Assembly: GCF_900099735.1 (NCBI RefSeq)
Contig: NZ_FNDT01000002.1
Span: 1-64,000, forward strand
Length of the DNA: 64,000 nucleotides
Reading direction: 5' to 3'
Source of the DNA: Arthrobacter subterraneus
GTDB taxonomy: Bacteria > Actinomycetota > Actinomycetes > Actinomycetales > Micrococcaceae
This document shows, piece by piece, positions 28,754 through 36,492 of this stretch; position 1 is the first letter of the stretch, and the number at the start of each line of letters is the position of its first letter. The position numbers and the translations under genes are program-made. A model generated the notes under the pieces. It saw only the letters and a program-made list of their open reading frames with translations, ran no database searches and was not told the DNA's origin.

Positions 28754-29593
28754 ATGAACCTGCTGACCCATATCCGCGCGGGCTTGCTCTCTGCCCTTGT
28801 TCTTTCTGCGTCTCTCACCGCGCTTCCGGCTCAGGCCGAGACGGCCCCTCAGCCGCCAGGCCCCTCCATCTATGAAGGCGCGCTCGTGGCCTTCGATCCC
28901 GAGGGGAGGCTGTGGGTCTACAGCGGGGACGGGCGAATCCCCGACGCGGGCATAGTAAGCCGGGAGCAGATCGGTCACGGCTGGTCTGCCATGAGGGACA
29001 TCAAGATCGCCGACTGGAACCGGGACGGGGTGCAGGACATCATCGCCGTGGGTGATAACGGCAACCTGTACGTCTATTACGGCAAGCCGGCGGGCGGTTT
29101 CACCCGTGTGACCATCGGAACGGGCTGGGGCCCTTACGACATCTCGGTCGACAAGTGGAAGACGTCCGACCCGTATCCGTCCATCATTGCCGCGAACCTG
29201 GACACCGGGAAGCTGTACAACTACCCAAATCTTTCCGGCACCACGTTGTCTCCCAGGGTCGTCGAAGGACGCGGATGGGGGCCGTCAATCACCCACCACC
29301 TGGTCGACTGGAACTCTGACGACGCACTGGATGTTCTTGGCCAGGAAACGTCATCAGGAAACCTGGTCGTGTACCGGACAGATGGCAACGGCAACTTCAT
29401 CGACGAGCCCAGGCTGGTGGTGGGCAGGGGCTGGGGATCGATGAATGAGGTCGAGGCGGCCCCCACCTTCCCCGGGCTGCTGGCCCGAACCACCAACGGT
29501 GACCTCTACTTCTACGCGGCGTTGCGGGCTCGCTGGCTCGAACGCCAACTGATCGGGACCGGCTGGAATGGCTACACCATAGCTGGATTCTGA
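28754..29593 (+). CDS. Secreted FG-GAP/VCBS-type repeat protein with five GxGW repeats
   Basis: A 279-residue exported protein. Residues 1-29 are a Sec signal peptide (basic start, ALVLSASLTALPAQAE, with AQA-E as cleavage site). The mature part is five units of about 50 residues, each ending with a GxGW motif: GHGW near 74, GTGWG near 122, GRGWG near 172 and 224, GTGWN near 268. DWNRDGVQDIIAV and DWNSDDALDVLG look like calcium-binding FG-GAP loops. A small beta-propeller is likely. In actinobacteria such repeats are usually fused to hydrolases; here nothing is fused, so it may be a stand-alone binding protein. Confidence 0.75.
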   Translation: MNLLTHIRAGLLSALVLSASLTALPAQAETAPQPPGPSIYEGALVAFDPEGRLWVYSGDGRIPDAGIVSREQIGHGWSAMRDIKIADWNRDGVQDIIAVGDNGNLYVYYGKPAGGFTRVTIGTGWGPYDISVDKWKTSDPYPSIIAANLDTGKLYNYPNLSGTTLSPRVVEGRGWGPSITHHLVDWNSDDALDVLGQETSSGNLVVYRTDGNGNFIDEPRLVVGRGWGSMNEVEAAPTFPGLLARTTNGDLYFYAALRARWLERQLIGTGWNGYTIAGF

Positions 29594-29663
29594 TTATTCC
29601 CGGCTATTTCTTGCCGACCGGTTCGATCAGCTGCGGCCCGATCGCAGCCGGGGCTTCCAGAGC

Positions 29664-30143
29664 TCAGTAGCCTGGTATGCCTTCAGGACGGTCGTAGCGC
29701 TGACCGGCGGGGCTGGGCGGCAGGATCATGAAGACGAGCAGCACCAGCGCGCCCAGGAACGGTACAAGCCCGATGAGGATCAGCCAGCCGCTCATGTTCA
29801 CGTCGTGTAGCCGTCGGATGATCAGCGCGATCGAGGGGACGATGGTGGCCGCCAGCCATAGAAACGCCAGAACCGTGCCGAAAGCTGACCCACCTTCGGG
29901 CATCCCCGTGGCCGGGTCGACCGTGCCGCCGCCGCCCAGGATGTTGATGAGGAATGTGACGCCCACGGACACCAGCGTCCACCACCAGTATTCGCTGCGG
30001 CTGGCCCTGCCCGAGAACGTTGCGTACTTCTTCCAGAAGCGCCGCACGGCGGCCTTGAACGGCGCGCCATAGTACGGCGCCCAGAGCGGCGGCTCAGCGC
30101 TTGAGGCAGGCATACCAGGCGGCTGGTACTGCGGATAAGTCAT
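29664..30143 (-). CDS. DUF805 family membrane protein
   Basis: A 159-residue protein: proline-rich start (YPQYQPPGMPASSAEPP), then KKYATFSGRASRSEYWWW, the DUF805 signature, and three or four transmembrane helices (VSVGVTFLINILGG, FLWLAATIVPSIALIIRRL, WLILIGLVPFLGALVLLVF). It ends with QRYDRPEGIPGY, a common DUF805 tail. Function unknown. GGGGGAA precedes the ATG. Confidence 0.85.
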   Translation of the reverse strand: MTYPQYQPPGMPASSAEPPLWAPYYGAPFKAAVRRFWKKYATFSGRASRSEYWWWTLVSVGVTFLINILGGGGTVDPATGMPEGGSAFGTVLAFLWLAATIVPSIALIIRRLHDVNMSGWLILIGLVPFLGALVLLVFMILPPSPAGQRYDRPEGIPGY

Positions 30144-30221
30144 GATTCCCCCAAAGCTCAGTGGTGTCGGTCGACGAGCCCATCATAGGTCCGTGATGAG
30201 ACTCGTTGCGAGGAAACCGGA

Positions 30222-30449
30222 TCAGGGCACAGAGGGGTTCCAGCGGGCGGCAGAGGGTTCGACGTCAAGAATGAGCGGCATGTGGTCGCTGTGGGGCAGC
30301 CGGCCCTCGTGCCGGCCAACGAACTTCGGAAGCTGCCGGTGGAACGCCTGAGATGTGTCGCGGGGGTGATGCCCCGTTGGGGCCGGTTCGAGCGGGACGT
30401 CACTTCCGATGCCCGGACCGGCGTTGTAGGGTGACGGCGTGATCGTCCC
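30222..30449 (-). pseudogene. C-terminal remnant of an endonuclease/exonuclease/phosphatase-family gene
   Basis: Read on the minus strand, this stretch encodes SQAFHRQLPKFVGRHEGR and then LPHSDHMPLILDVEPSAARW before a stop at 30222-30224. SDHMP is the conserved C-terminal active-site motif of the EEP (DNase I-like) superfamily. The frame closes at 30450 with a stop and has no start or upstream domain; the methyltransferase gene occupies the space where the rest should be. It is therefore a truncated relic, probably cut by whatever brought in the methyltransferase. Confidence 0.65.
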
Positions 30450-31323
30450 CTATATTTCCCAGAACGCCGCGGCAGTCGCCGATCACTACGACGAGCTCGA
30501 TCCGGTTTATCGTCTGGTGTGGGGCGACCATGTCCATCACGGGTTATGGACCACGGGTCGTGAAACGCCCGCCGAGGCCGTCGAGGTGCTGGTCGATACG
30601 GTCGGCGACCGGCTCGACCTCCGGCCTGGTGATGCGTGCGTCGATATCGGCTGCGGCTACGGCTCCACCGCGAGGCGGCTCGCAGCCACACGGGGTGTCC
30701 GCGTCACCGGGTTTACTCTTTCCGCCGAGCAGGCCGCCTACGCCAGTGGGCAAACCGCACCCGGCGTGGACATCCAGGTCCGCGACTGGCTGGCCAACGG
30801 GCTGCCCGATGCATCGGTCAACGCCGCGTGGGCGATCGAGTCGAGCGAGCACATGGTGGACAAACCCGAATTCTTCGCCGAAGCGCACCGCGTGCTGTTA
30901 CCCGGAGGGCGTCTGGTCATCTGCGCGTGGCTCGCCGGGACAGGTGCCGGCGGGTGGAAAGTTCGCCATCTGCTCGAGCCGATTTGCCGTGAAGGGCGTC
31001 TGCCCTCAATGGGCACCCGCGAGGAATATGAGGCGATGGCAAGGGAAGCGGGCTTTGCAGTTGATGGCTATGAGGATGTCAGCCGCCGCGTCGAGCGCAC
31101 CTGGATGATTTGCGCCGGTCGGCTTCTGAAGCTCCTGCTCGTCGATCGGCAGACCCGTCGCCTCGCGCTTCGGGCACGTAACCGGGTCTTCGTCCTGAGC
31201 ATTCCGCGGCTGATCCTGGCCTACCGGACCGGCGCAATGCGCTATGGGATCTTCACGCTGTCGAAGGCAGGGGAGAAGGGGGCACCAACCGGAGCCGACC
31301 AGCCACCCGAGCGCAGGACTTGA
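30439..31323 (+). CDS. SAM-dependent methyltransferase (class I)
   Basis: 294 residues. It begins YISQNAAAVADHYDELDPVY, then HVHHGLW, the SAM motif ACVDIGCGYGSTARRLA (about 70-86), VTGFTLSAEQAAYA, AWAIESSEHMVDKPEFFAEA and LLPGGRLVICAW. The layout matches tocopherol/sterol-type and natural-product C- or O-methyltransferases; the substrate is not predictable. A GTG start with AGGG about 5 bases upstream is used. It directly abuts an EEP gene remnant, which suggests insertion by recombination. Confidence 0.8.
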   Translation: MIVPYISQNAAAVADHYDELDPVYRLVWGDHVHHGLWTTGRETPAEAVEVLVDTVGDRLDLRPGDACVDIGCGYGSTARRLAATRGVRVTGFTLSAEQAAYASGQTAPGVDIQVRDWLANGLPDASVNAAWAIESSEHMVDKPEFFAEAHRVLLPGGRLVICAWLAGTGAGGWKVRHLLEPICREGRLPSMGTREEYEAMAREAGFAVDGYEDVSRRVERTWMICAGRLLKLLLVDRQTRRLALRARNRVFVLSIPRLILAYRTGAMRYGIFTLSKAGEKGAPTGADQPPERRT

Positions 31324-31332
31324 GGCCTGAAA

Positions 31333-32103
31333 CTAGAACAAGGGCCAGGGTACGGCTGACATCTGACCGCCCGGAGCGGGAAACTGTCCGGCTGAGCGCA
31401 ACCGTGCGCACCGCGCAGCGAGCGCAGTGATTTCATCCACCGTCAGCAGGTCCGCCAGCTCCGGACCCAGGTCACCCTGCAGCGCCTTGCTGACCCGGTC
31501 GACGCCGTCGAGCTCCTCAGCGGTCAGCGCATCTCCCAGCCACCCCCAGAGCACTGTGCGCAGCTTGGTTTCACCGTGGAAGGTGAGCCCATGGTCCACG
31601 CCATACCGGTGTCCGTCGGATCCGGCGAGGATATGGTCACCTTTGCGGTCGGCGTTATTGACGACGACGTCGAACACTGCCATGCGCCGCAGCGCCGGAG
31701 TGTCCTCGTGGACGAGGGAGACCATCCGCCCCTTCTCATCCTGGCCCTCAAGGACCCGCTTCCAGCCGGTTGCCGGCACGCGGCCCGCGGGGACGAGGTC
31801 CACCGGATGCTGGCCAGGGTCCGTTTCCTGCCAGAGCTGCACCATGCCTTCCCCGAACGGGCCCTCGCGTAGCCAGGTGCGCGGAACGATGTTCCAGCCA
31901 AGGGTCTCGGAGACCAGATAGGCGGCCAGCTCCCGATGCGCGAGGAACCCGTCCGGGAAGTCCCACAAGGCTTTCTCGCCGGCTATCGGCTTGTACACGA
32001 CAGCCGTATCGCCGATGCTGCCCAGGAACGTCGCGTTAGACGCCGTCGTGATGCGGCCGGTGAGCGTCAGCTCGGCGGTCACCAGATCGGGCGCCGGCAT
32101 CAC
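31333..32103 (-). CDS. SCO1664-family protein (PI3/4-kinase-like fold)
   Basis: 256 residues of a conserved actinobacterial family distantly related to phosphatidylinositol 3/4-kinases. Seen: ATFLGSIGDTAVVYKPIAGE (nucleotide-binding Lys), PLWDFP-like ALWDFPDGFLAHRELAAYLV, the catalytic-type loop FDVVVNNADRKGDHIL and YGVDHGLTFHGETKLRTVLW. These preserve the N and D residues of a kinase loop. Substrate unknown. It is the last of three co-directional genes with the DUF3090 gene and MSMEG_4193, overlapping the former by 4 bases. Confidence 0.87.
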   Translation of the reverse strand: MMPAPDLVTAELTLTGRITTASNATFLGSIGDTAVVYKPIAGEKALWDFPDGFLAHRELAAYLVSETLGWNIVPRTWLREGPFGEGMVQLWQETDPGQHPVDLVPAGRVPATGWKRVLEGQDEKGRMVSLVHEDTPALRRMAVFDVVVNNADRKGDHILAGSDGHRYGVDHGLTFHGETKLRTVLWGWLGDALTAEELDGVDRVSKALQGDLGPELADLLTVDEITALAARCARLRSAGQFPAPGGQMSAVPWPLF

Positions 32104-32651
32104 GCCTCGGGGAGGGTGCAGGTATGTCCGTCGGCGTCGATGGGCTGGCCGCAGATCACGCAGAGCGGGCGTCCGGCGCCGACAATCTCGCGGGTGCGCT
32201 TGGCGAAAGCACGCGCCGTGCCCACCGGCATGCTGACCCTGAGCACCTCGGAGGGATCGGCGTCGTCGTCATCCAGGATGCCATCGTCCTCGGGGTCGAC
32301 CTCCGTCAGGGGATAGGCCTCGATGACGATCTGCGCGGTCGTCGGGTCCCATCCCAGGCTCATGACGCCGGTGCGGAACTGTTCCTCGACCGTCTCCAGC
32401 TGGTCATTGTCGACCAGTTCGACCGGAGTGCCCGTGGGAACGCTGAAGGGATTGCCCTCGAGGGTAATCAGCTGGTCGAGGATCTCGTCGATTTTTTCGG
32501 CGAGCTGGGCCGACTGCTGCTTCTCCAACGCGATACTGACCAGCTGCTTTCCCGCACGCACCTGCAGGTAGAAGGTGCGTTGCCCCGGAACGCCGATGGT
32601 GCCGATGACGACGCGGTCAGGCCAGGCGAACTCGTGAACAGTTGTAGGCAT
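32100..32651 (-). CDS. DUF3090 family protein
   Basis: 183 residues starting MPTTVHEFAWPDRVVIGTIG; family features are GQRTFYLQVRAGKQLVSIALEKQQ, an acidic centre (DPEDDGILDDDDADP) and a C-terminal zinc-type pair of motifs CVICGQPID and HTCTLP. Function unknown; it is always in a cluster with the MSMEG_4193 phosphatase and the SCO1664 kinase-like protein. The ATG at 32651 is chosen because upstream in-frame residues lack conservation and overlap the preceding gene. Confidence 0.87.
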   Translation of the reverse strand: MPTTVHEFAWPDRVVIGTIGVPGQRTFYLQVRAGKQLVSIALEKQQSAQLAEKIDEILDQLITLEGNPFSVPTGTPVELVDNDQLETVEEQFRTGVMSLGWDPTTAQIVIEAYPLTEVDPEDDGILDDDDADPSEVLRVSMPVGTARAFAKRTREIVGAGRPLCVICGQPIDADGHTCTLPEA

Positions 32652-32670
32652 GGGACCTATTTTAGGCTGA

Positions 32671-33381
32671 TCAGGCTGAGGGCGCCGTGTGGCCTGCGCC
32701 ACCGCCCACCGGCGCGTCCTCGGAGCTGACAGTGTTCGCCAGCCAGGACAGATCCCCGGCCTCGGTATTGGTTGCGTGGACGGTGGGCCGGTGGGTGCCG
32801 TAGCGCACGATGGACACCGACGCGGGACCCACAGCGATGCGCTGGAACAGATCGAGGTGCATACCGAGCGCGTCGGCGAGGATCGACTTGATGATGTCCC
32901 CGTGGCTCACCGCCACCCATACGGCCCCTGGCCCATGCTCAGCCTCGAAAGCCGCATCCCGGCGGCGAATCGCCGCCACCGACCGGGCGTGCATGGCGGC
33001 CATGGACTCACCGCCTGGAAAGACGACGGCGGACGGCTGGGCCTGAACGACCGGCCACAGCTCCTCGGTGGCGAGGTCAGTGAGCGTTCGGCCCTGCCAT
33101 TGGCCGTAGTCACACTCGGTCAGACCGGAATCGAGATGGATATCGATCGGTGCCTGCTGGGTGCCGGCCTGGCGTTCGAGGATGAACTGGGCGGTTTCGC
33201 GGCAGCGGTCCAACGGGCTCGACACCAGCCCGACAACGGGTACGGCCGCAAGCCGGTCAGCAGTCAGAGCGGCCTGGTCACGGCCGATATCGTCCAGGCT
33301 GACGCCGTCAGCCCGGCCCGCCAGCAGACCGGAGGCATTCGCTGTGGTGCGGCCGTGCCGCACAAGAAGAACTGTCGCCAT
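32671..33381 (-). CDS. Histidine phosphatase, MSMEG_4193 family
   Basis: 236 residues of the phosphoglycerate-mutase-like histidine phosphatase superfamily. Active-site segments: VLLVRHGRTTANASGLLAGR at the N-terminus (catalytic RHG), SSPLDRCRETAQF, the proton donor region TECDYGQWQGRTL and WVAVSHGDIIKSILAD. It heads the conserved trio with the DUF3090 and SCO1664 genes. Substrate unknown. The ATG at 33381 is preferred; upstream in-frame sequence is basic and unconserved. Confidence 0.87.
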   Translation of the reverse strand: MATVLLVRHGRTTANASGLLAGRADGVSLDDIGRDQAALTADRLAAVPVVGLVSSPLDRCRETAQFILERQAGTQQAPIDIHLDSGLTECDYGQWQGRTLTDLATEELWPVVQAQPSAVVFPGGESMAAMHARSVAAIRRRDAAFEAEHGPGAVWVAVSHGDIIKSILADALGMHLDLFQRIAVGPASVSIVRYGTHRPTVHATNTEAGDLSWLANTVSSEDAPVGGGAGHTAPSA

Positions 33382-33571
33382 CCACCCAGCGTAACCACCG
33401 GCCCGACGCCGGCGGTCCGCTTCGGTGGGGAATGATCTGAGCGGCAACCATATCCGGGCCGGTGCGCGCTCAGTACACTGGACGAATGACCGAGCAGGAA
33501 CCGGTTCCGTTCAAGGCTGCTGCGGATCCGGAGAGCGGATCCAGTCTTCCAATCGATGTGAGGGCGGGTCT

Positions 33572-34969
33572 GTGCCGGTCGCGGACCCGGCGGCGGATCA
33601 GCTGGTGGATCCTGACGCGATTGACACGTCGCTGCGCAGTCCGGGAGAGCGGTCCCGTACCTTCGCCGGGATCCTGGTGAACACCGCTCTCGCCAACATC
33701 ACCACCAGCTACCTGTGGTTTGCGCTCACGTTCTGGGTGTACCTGGAGACCCGCAATGTGATCGCCACCGGCGTAATTGGCGGCGCCTACATGCTGTTGA
33801 TCGCCCTTTCCAGCATCAGCTTCGGCACCTACGTGGACCGTTACCGGAAACTTTCCGTGATGCGCTTCGCCGCCGGCTTCACCCTGGTGATGTTTGTGCT
33901 GGCCGGGATCATGTTCCTGCTCACGCCCACAGCCTCCCTGCTGGACCTGCTGCAGCCATGGTTCTGGTTGTTCACGCTGATCATCCTGATCGGTGCGGTT
34001 GTCGAGAACATGCGCAACATAGCCCTCTCCACCACCGTTACGATTCTGATCGAGCCGGAGCGGCGGGCCAACGCCAACGGGCTCGTGGGCATGGTGCAGG
34101 GACTGATGTTCGTCATCACCTCCGTTCTCTCCGGCCTCTCGGTGGGACTGCTGGGTATGGGCTGGACCGTCGTCGTCGCTGTGGTACTTACGGCACTGGC
34201 ATTTGCGCACCTGCTCACGCTGCGGATGCCCGAGGAAGTGCGTGCAGCGGCCACCGACGCGCATGGCGGGTTCGACCTGCGCGGATCCCTGGCCGCCGTA
34301 ATGGCCATCTCCGGGCTGTTCGCGCTGATCCTCTTTTCCACGTTCAACAATTTCATCGGCGGCGTCTACATGGCGCTGATGGATCCCTACGGCCTGGAGA
34401 TGTTCCCCGTGGAGCTGTGGGGGACCGTCTTCGCGTTCGGCGCCACCGGGTTCATTGTGGGCGGGGCGCTGATCGGCAAGTTCGGGCTCGGGTCCAACCC
34501 GCTGCGCACAATGCTTCTTGCGGTGGTCATCATGGGTGTGCTGGGTGCGGTGTTCACGCTGCGGGAATGGGCCTGGCTGTATGTCGCCGGCATCTGGTTG
34601 TACCTGGTTCTGGTGCCCTTCGTGGAAGCCGCCGAACAGACGATCATCCAGAAGGTGGTGCCGCTGCACCGGCAGGGCCGGGTGTTCGGATTCGCCATGG
34701 CGTTCGAGTCCGCTGCAGCGCCGATCACCGCGTTCCTGATCGCACCGATCGCCCAGTTCTGGATCATTCCGTACGCGCGGTCCGCTGAGGGTTCCGCGCA
34801 GCTGGCCCCGCTGCTGGGAGAGGGCGTGTCCCGGGGCATCGCACTGGTGTTCCTGGTTGCCGGAGTCATCATGATCGCGGCCGCACTGCTGGCCTTCCTG
34901 ACCCCGGTCTACCGCCGGGTGTCGGCGTCGTATGTGCAGCCGGCGTCAGGAGAGCCGCAGATCAGTTAG
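33572..34969 (+). CDS. MFS transporter
   Basis: 465 residues with about 12 transmembrane helices, for example YLWFALTFWVYLETRNVIATG, MLLIALSSISFGTYVDRYRK (the MFS loop 2-3 motif), FWLFTLIILIGAVVENM, LFALILFSTFNNFIGGVYM and VSRGIALVFLVAGVIMIAAALL. The substrate is not evident. The GTG at 33572 has GAGGG 7 bases upstream. An ATG at 33486 in another frame, MTEQEPVPFKAAADPESGS, looks like a plausible native N-terminus, so one base may be gained or lost between them. Confidence 0.82.
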   Translation: MPVADPAADQLVDPDAIDTSLRSPGERSRTFAGILVNTALANITTSYLWFALTFWVYLETRNVIATGVIGGAYMLLIALSSISFGTYVDRYRKLSVMRFAAGFTLVMFVLAGIMFLLTPTASLLDLLQPWFWLFTLIILIGAVVENMRNIALSTTVTILIEPERRANANGLVGMVQGLMFVITSVLSGLSVGLLGMGWTVVVAVVLTALAFAHLLTLRMPEEVRAAATDAHGGFDLRGSLAAVMAISGLFALILFSTFNNFIGGVYMALMDPYGLEMFPVELWGTVFAFGATGFIVGGALIGKFGLGSNPLRTMLLAVVIMGVLGAVFTLREWAWLYVAGIWLYLVLVPFVEAAEQTIIQKVVPLHRQGRVFGFAMAFESAAAPITAFLIAPIAQFWIIPYARSAEGSAQLAPLLGEGVSRGIALVFLVAGVIMIAAALLAFLTPVYRRVSASYVQPASGEPQIS

Positions 34970-34995
34970 TCCTCCACGCCGTCGTGTAATGGACA

Positions 34996-35883
34996 TCATT
35001 CCGGGCGGGAGGAGGTGATCCGGCGTGCCGCCTCCTGGGCAGCCAATTGCGCGTCGGTGACAACGGCGCCCGGCAGATGACCGGCTGTGGAAACCATGCG
35101 GCGCAGCTCGGCGACCGTGTACGGATCGGACCGCCGGTGGGCCATGTAGTGGCAGTTCGGGCACAGCGGGACGAGATCAGTGCGGGGGTCCAGTTCATAG
35201 TTCCACGCCAGCCGGGACACCGGCACGGTGTGGTGAACGTGAACCAACCCGGCGCCCTCAGGGCCATACGTGGCCTCGAAATCGAACCCGCATGCCTGGC
35301 AGTTTGGGCCGTGGAGTGCGATCGCCTGCCGTCGGTCTTCCGCCCTGCGTTCATACCGGTTGACGTAGATGCGGGCAAGCGATTCATCCGGGCAGACGCC
35401 CGGCACTACCTCAAGTTCGCCGCGTTCCCCCCAGGTGCTGTCCCGCAGATGTCTTCCCCATGCATCCCTGACGGTGCTCTCTACCTCTGGCGGGATGCGG
35501 CTCCCGGAACCGGGCGCCGCCTCCCAGGGGACGGTAGGGATCAGGGCTGCCAGCGTCTCGGTGCGGAGCTGTTCGCCCTCGGGAAGGAGGAGGTCAAACT
35601 CGATGCTGACGTACGTGACCGGTCCGCCGCCGTCGTCGGAATCAGGGTGTTTCCCAGCGTACGGATCACTGACTGTGACGCCGTGGCCGATCAGTCCGCG
35701 CTGATTCGGTCTGTCTCCCTGCACAAGTAGCCAGGCCTCGGCACCCGCAGGAAGATCCCCGTCGCCTTCCAGGGGCCAGGGCCGAAGATGCCGTCCCGAG
35801 TCCCGGACCGCAGCGACGGCGGTCCGGTAGGCCCCGTCCCAGTTCCATTTCTCCGGATTCCATGCCAGGATCACCGCCGTCAT
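34996..35883 (-). CDS. PUA-like (EVE/ASCH-type) domain fused to HNH endonuclease
   Basis: 295 residues. The first 110 (AVILAWNPEKWNWDG, EAWLLVQGDRPNQRGLIGHG, VTYVSIEFDLLLP) resemble PUA-superfamily readers of the EVE type, which bind modified bases. A linker follows, then an McrA-like HNH nuclease: CQACGFDFEATYG, the catalytic LVHVHHTVPVSRL and the second zinc pair DLVPLCPNCHYMAHRR. This domain pair is that of modification-dependent (type IV) restriction enzymes; the specificity here is inferred only. No methylase is beside it, as expected for type IV. Confidence 0.8.
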   Translation of the reverse strand: MTAVILAWNPEKWNWDGAYRTAVAAVRDSGRHLRPWPLEGDGDLPAGAEAWLLVQGDRPNQRGLIGHGVTVSDPYAGKHPDSDDGGGPVTYVSIEFDLLLPEGEQLRTETLAALIPTVPWEAAPGSGSRIPPEVESTVRDAWGRHLRDSTWGERGELEVVPGVCPDESLARIYVNRYERRAEDRRQAIALHGPNCQACGFDFEATYGPEGAGLVHVHHTVPVSRLAWNYELDPRTDLVPLCPNCHYMAHRRSDPYTVAELRRMVSTAGHLPGAVVTDAQLAAQEAARRITSSRPE

Positions 35884-35922
35884 TGGACCAGTGTCCCATT
35901 CACGCGATGCCGCGCCCTACCT

Positions 35923-36156
35923 TCACCGGACGGCAGGGGGCTCGCGCCGGACTCCCTTCCAGAAGTACAGGAGGGGGCCGGCGAGGTTGAGCCCGATGAC
36001 CACGGCCCAGGCGCCCTTGGGCCCGTTCACCTGGCTTTGCGGGCGGGTAGCCAGATCGAGCCAGGCAGTCGTCGCCAGCGCCATCTGTGTGGAGCCGAGG
36101 GTGAGGACGAGAGTTTTCTCGCCGTCAGTGAGATCGCTCCACCGTTTTTTGGCCAC
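35923..36156 (-). CDS. Small two-helix membrane protein
   Basis: 77 residues: basic start KKRWSDLTDGEKTLVLTLGS, a hydrophobic stretch TQMALATTAWLDLATR, then WAVVIGLNLAGPLLYFWKGV and a basic tail. This is like the short PLD-nuclease N-terminal-type membrane proteins common in actinobacteria. Function unknown. It ends 39 bases before the HNH gene start on the same strand. Confidence 0.65.
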   Translation of the reverse strand: MAKKRWSDLTDGEKTLVLTLGSTQMALATTAWLDLATRPQSQVNGPKGAWAVVIGLNLAGPLLYFWKGVRREPPAVR

Positions 36157-36165
36157 GATAGTCAG

Positions 36166-36366
36166 CTATCCGGGAAACGGCATGAACGGGACGTCCGGCT
36201 TGCCGTCATTGTCCTTGTCGCCGTACGCCTTCATGGCCAGTTCGTCGGCCTTCTTCTCACTGCCGTGGATATGGACGTACCCCTCACGGAAGTCCTTTTG
36301 ATGCGCAGAGGCAGCAGCGGCCTGCTTGCGCTCGAACTCGTTGCCTTTTCTTCGAAAGATGGACAT
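36166..36366 (-). CDS. Small hydrophilic protein, unknown
   Basis: 66 residues, MSIFRRKGNEFERKQAAAAS start, then charged residues and GDKDNDGKPDVPFMPFPG, an EF-hand-like DxDNDG stretch. AAAGGAA lies 6 bases before the ATG at 36366, a good ribosome binding site, so it is probably real. It is followed 10 bases later by the small membrane protein gene. No family recognised. Confidence 0.6.
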   Translation of the reverse strand: MSIFRRKGNEFERKQAAAASAHQKDFREGYVHIHGSEKKADELAMKAYGDKDNDGKPDVPFMPFPG

Positions 36367-36492
36367 ATCCGGTTCCTTTCCAGGCTCGCGTCGATTCGGC
36401 TCCGGGCGGACGGCCCATCGCCGACATAGTTCAAAAATACGCCCGGCCGGCGGGGAAAGCGATAACGAAAGGGTCGCGTTGGAAACCTGCCC

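Noticed and set aside
28506..28757. 83-residue open frame after nrdF
   Set aside because: No ribosome binding site, no recognisable domain, low-complexity Pro/Arg content.
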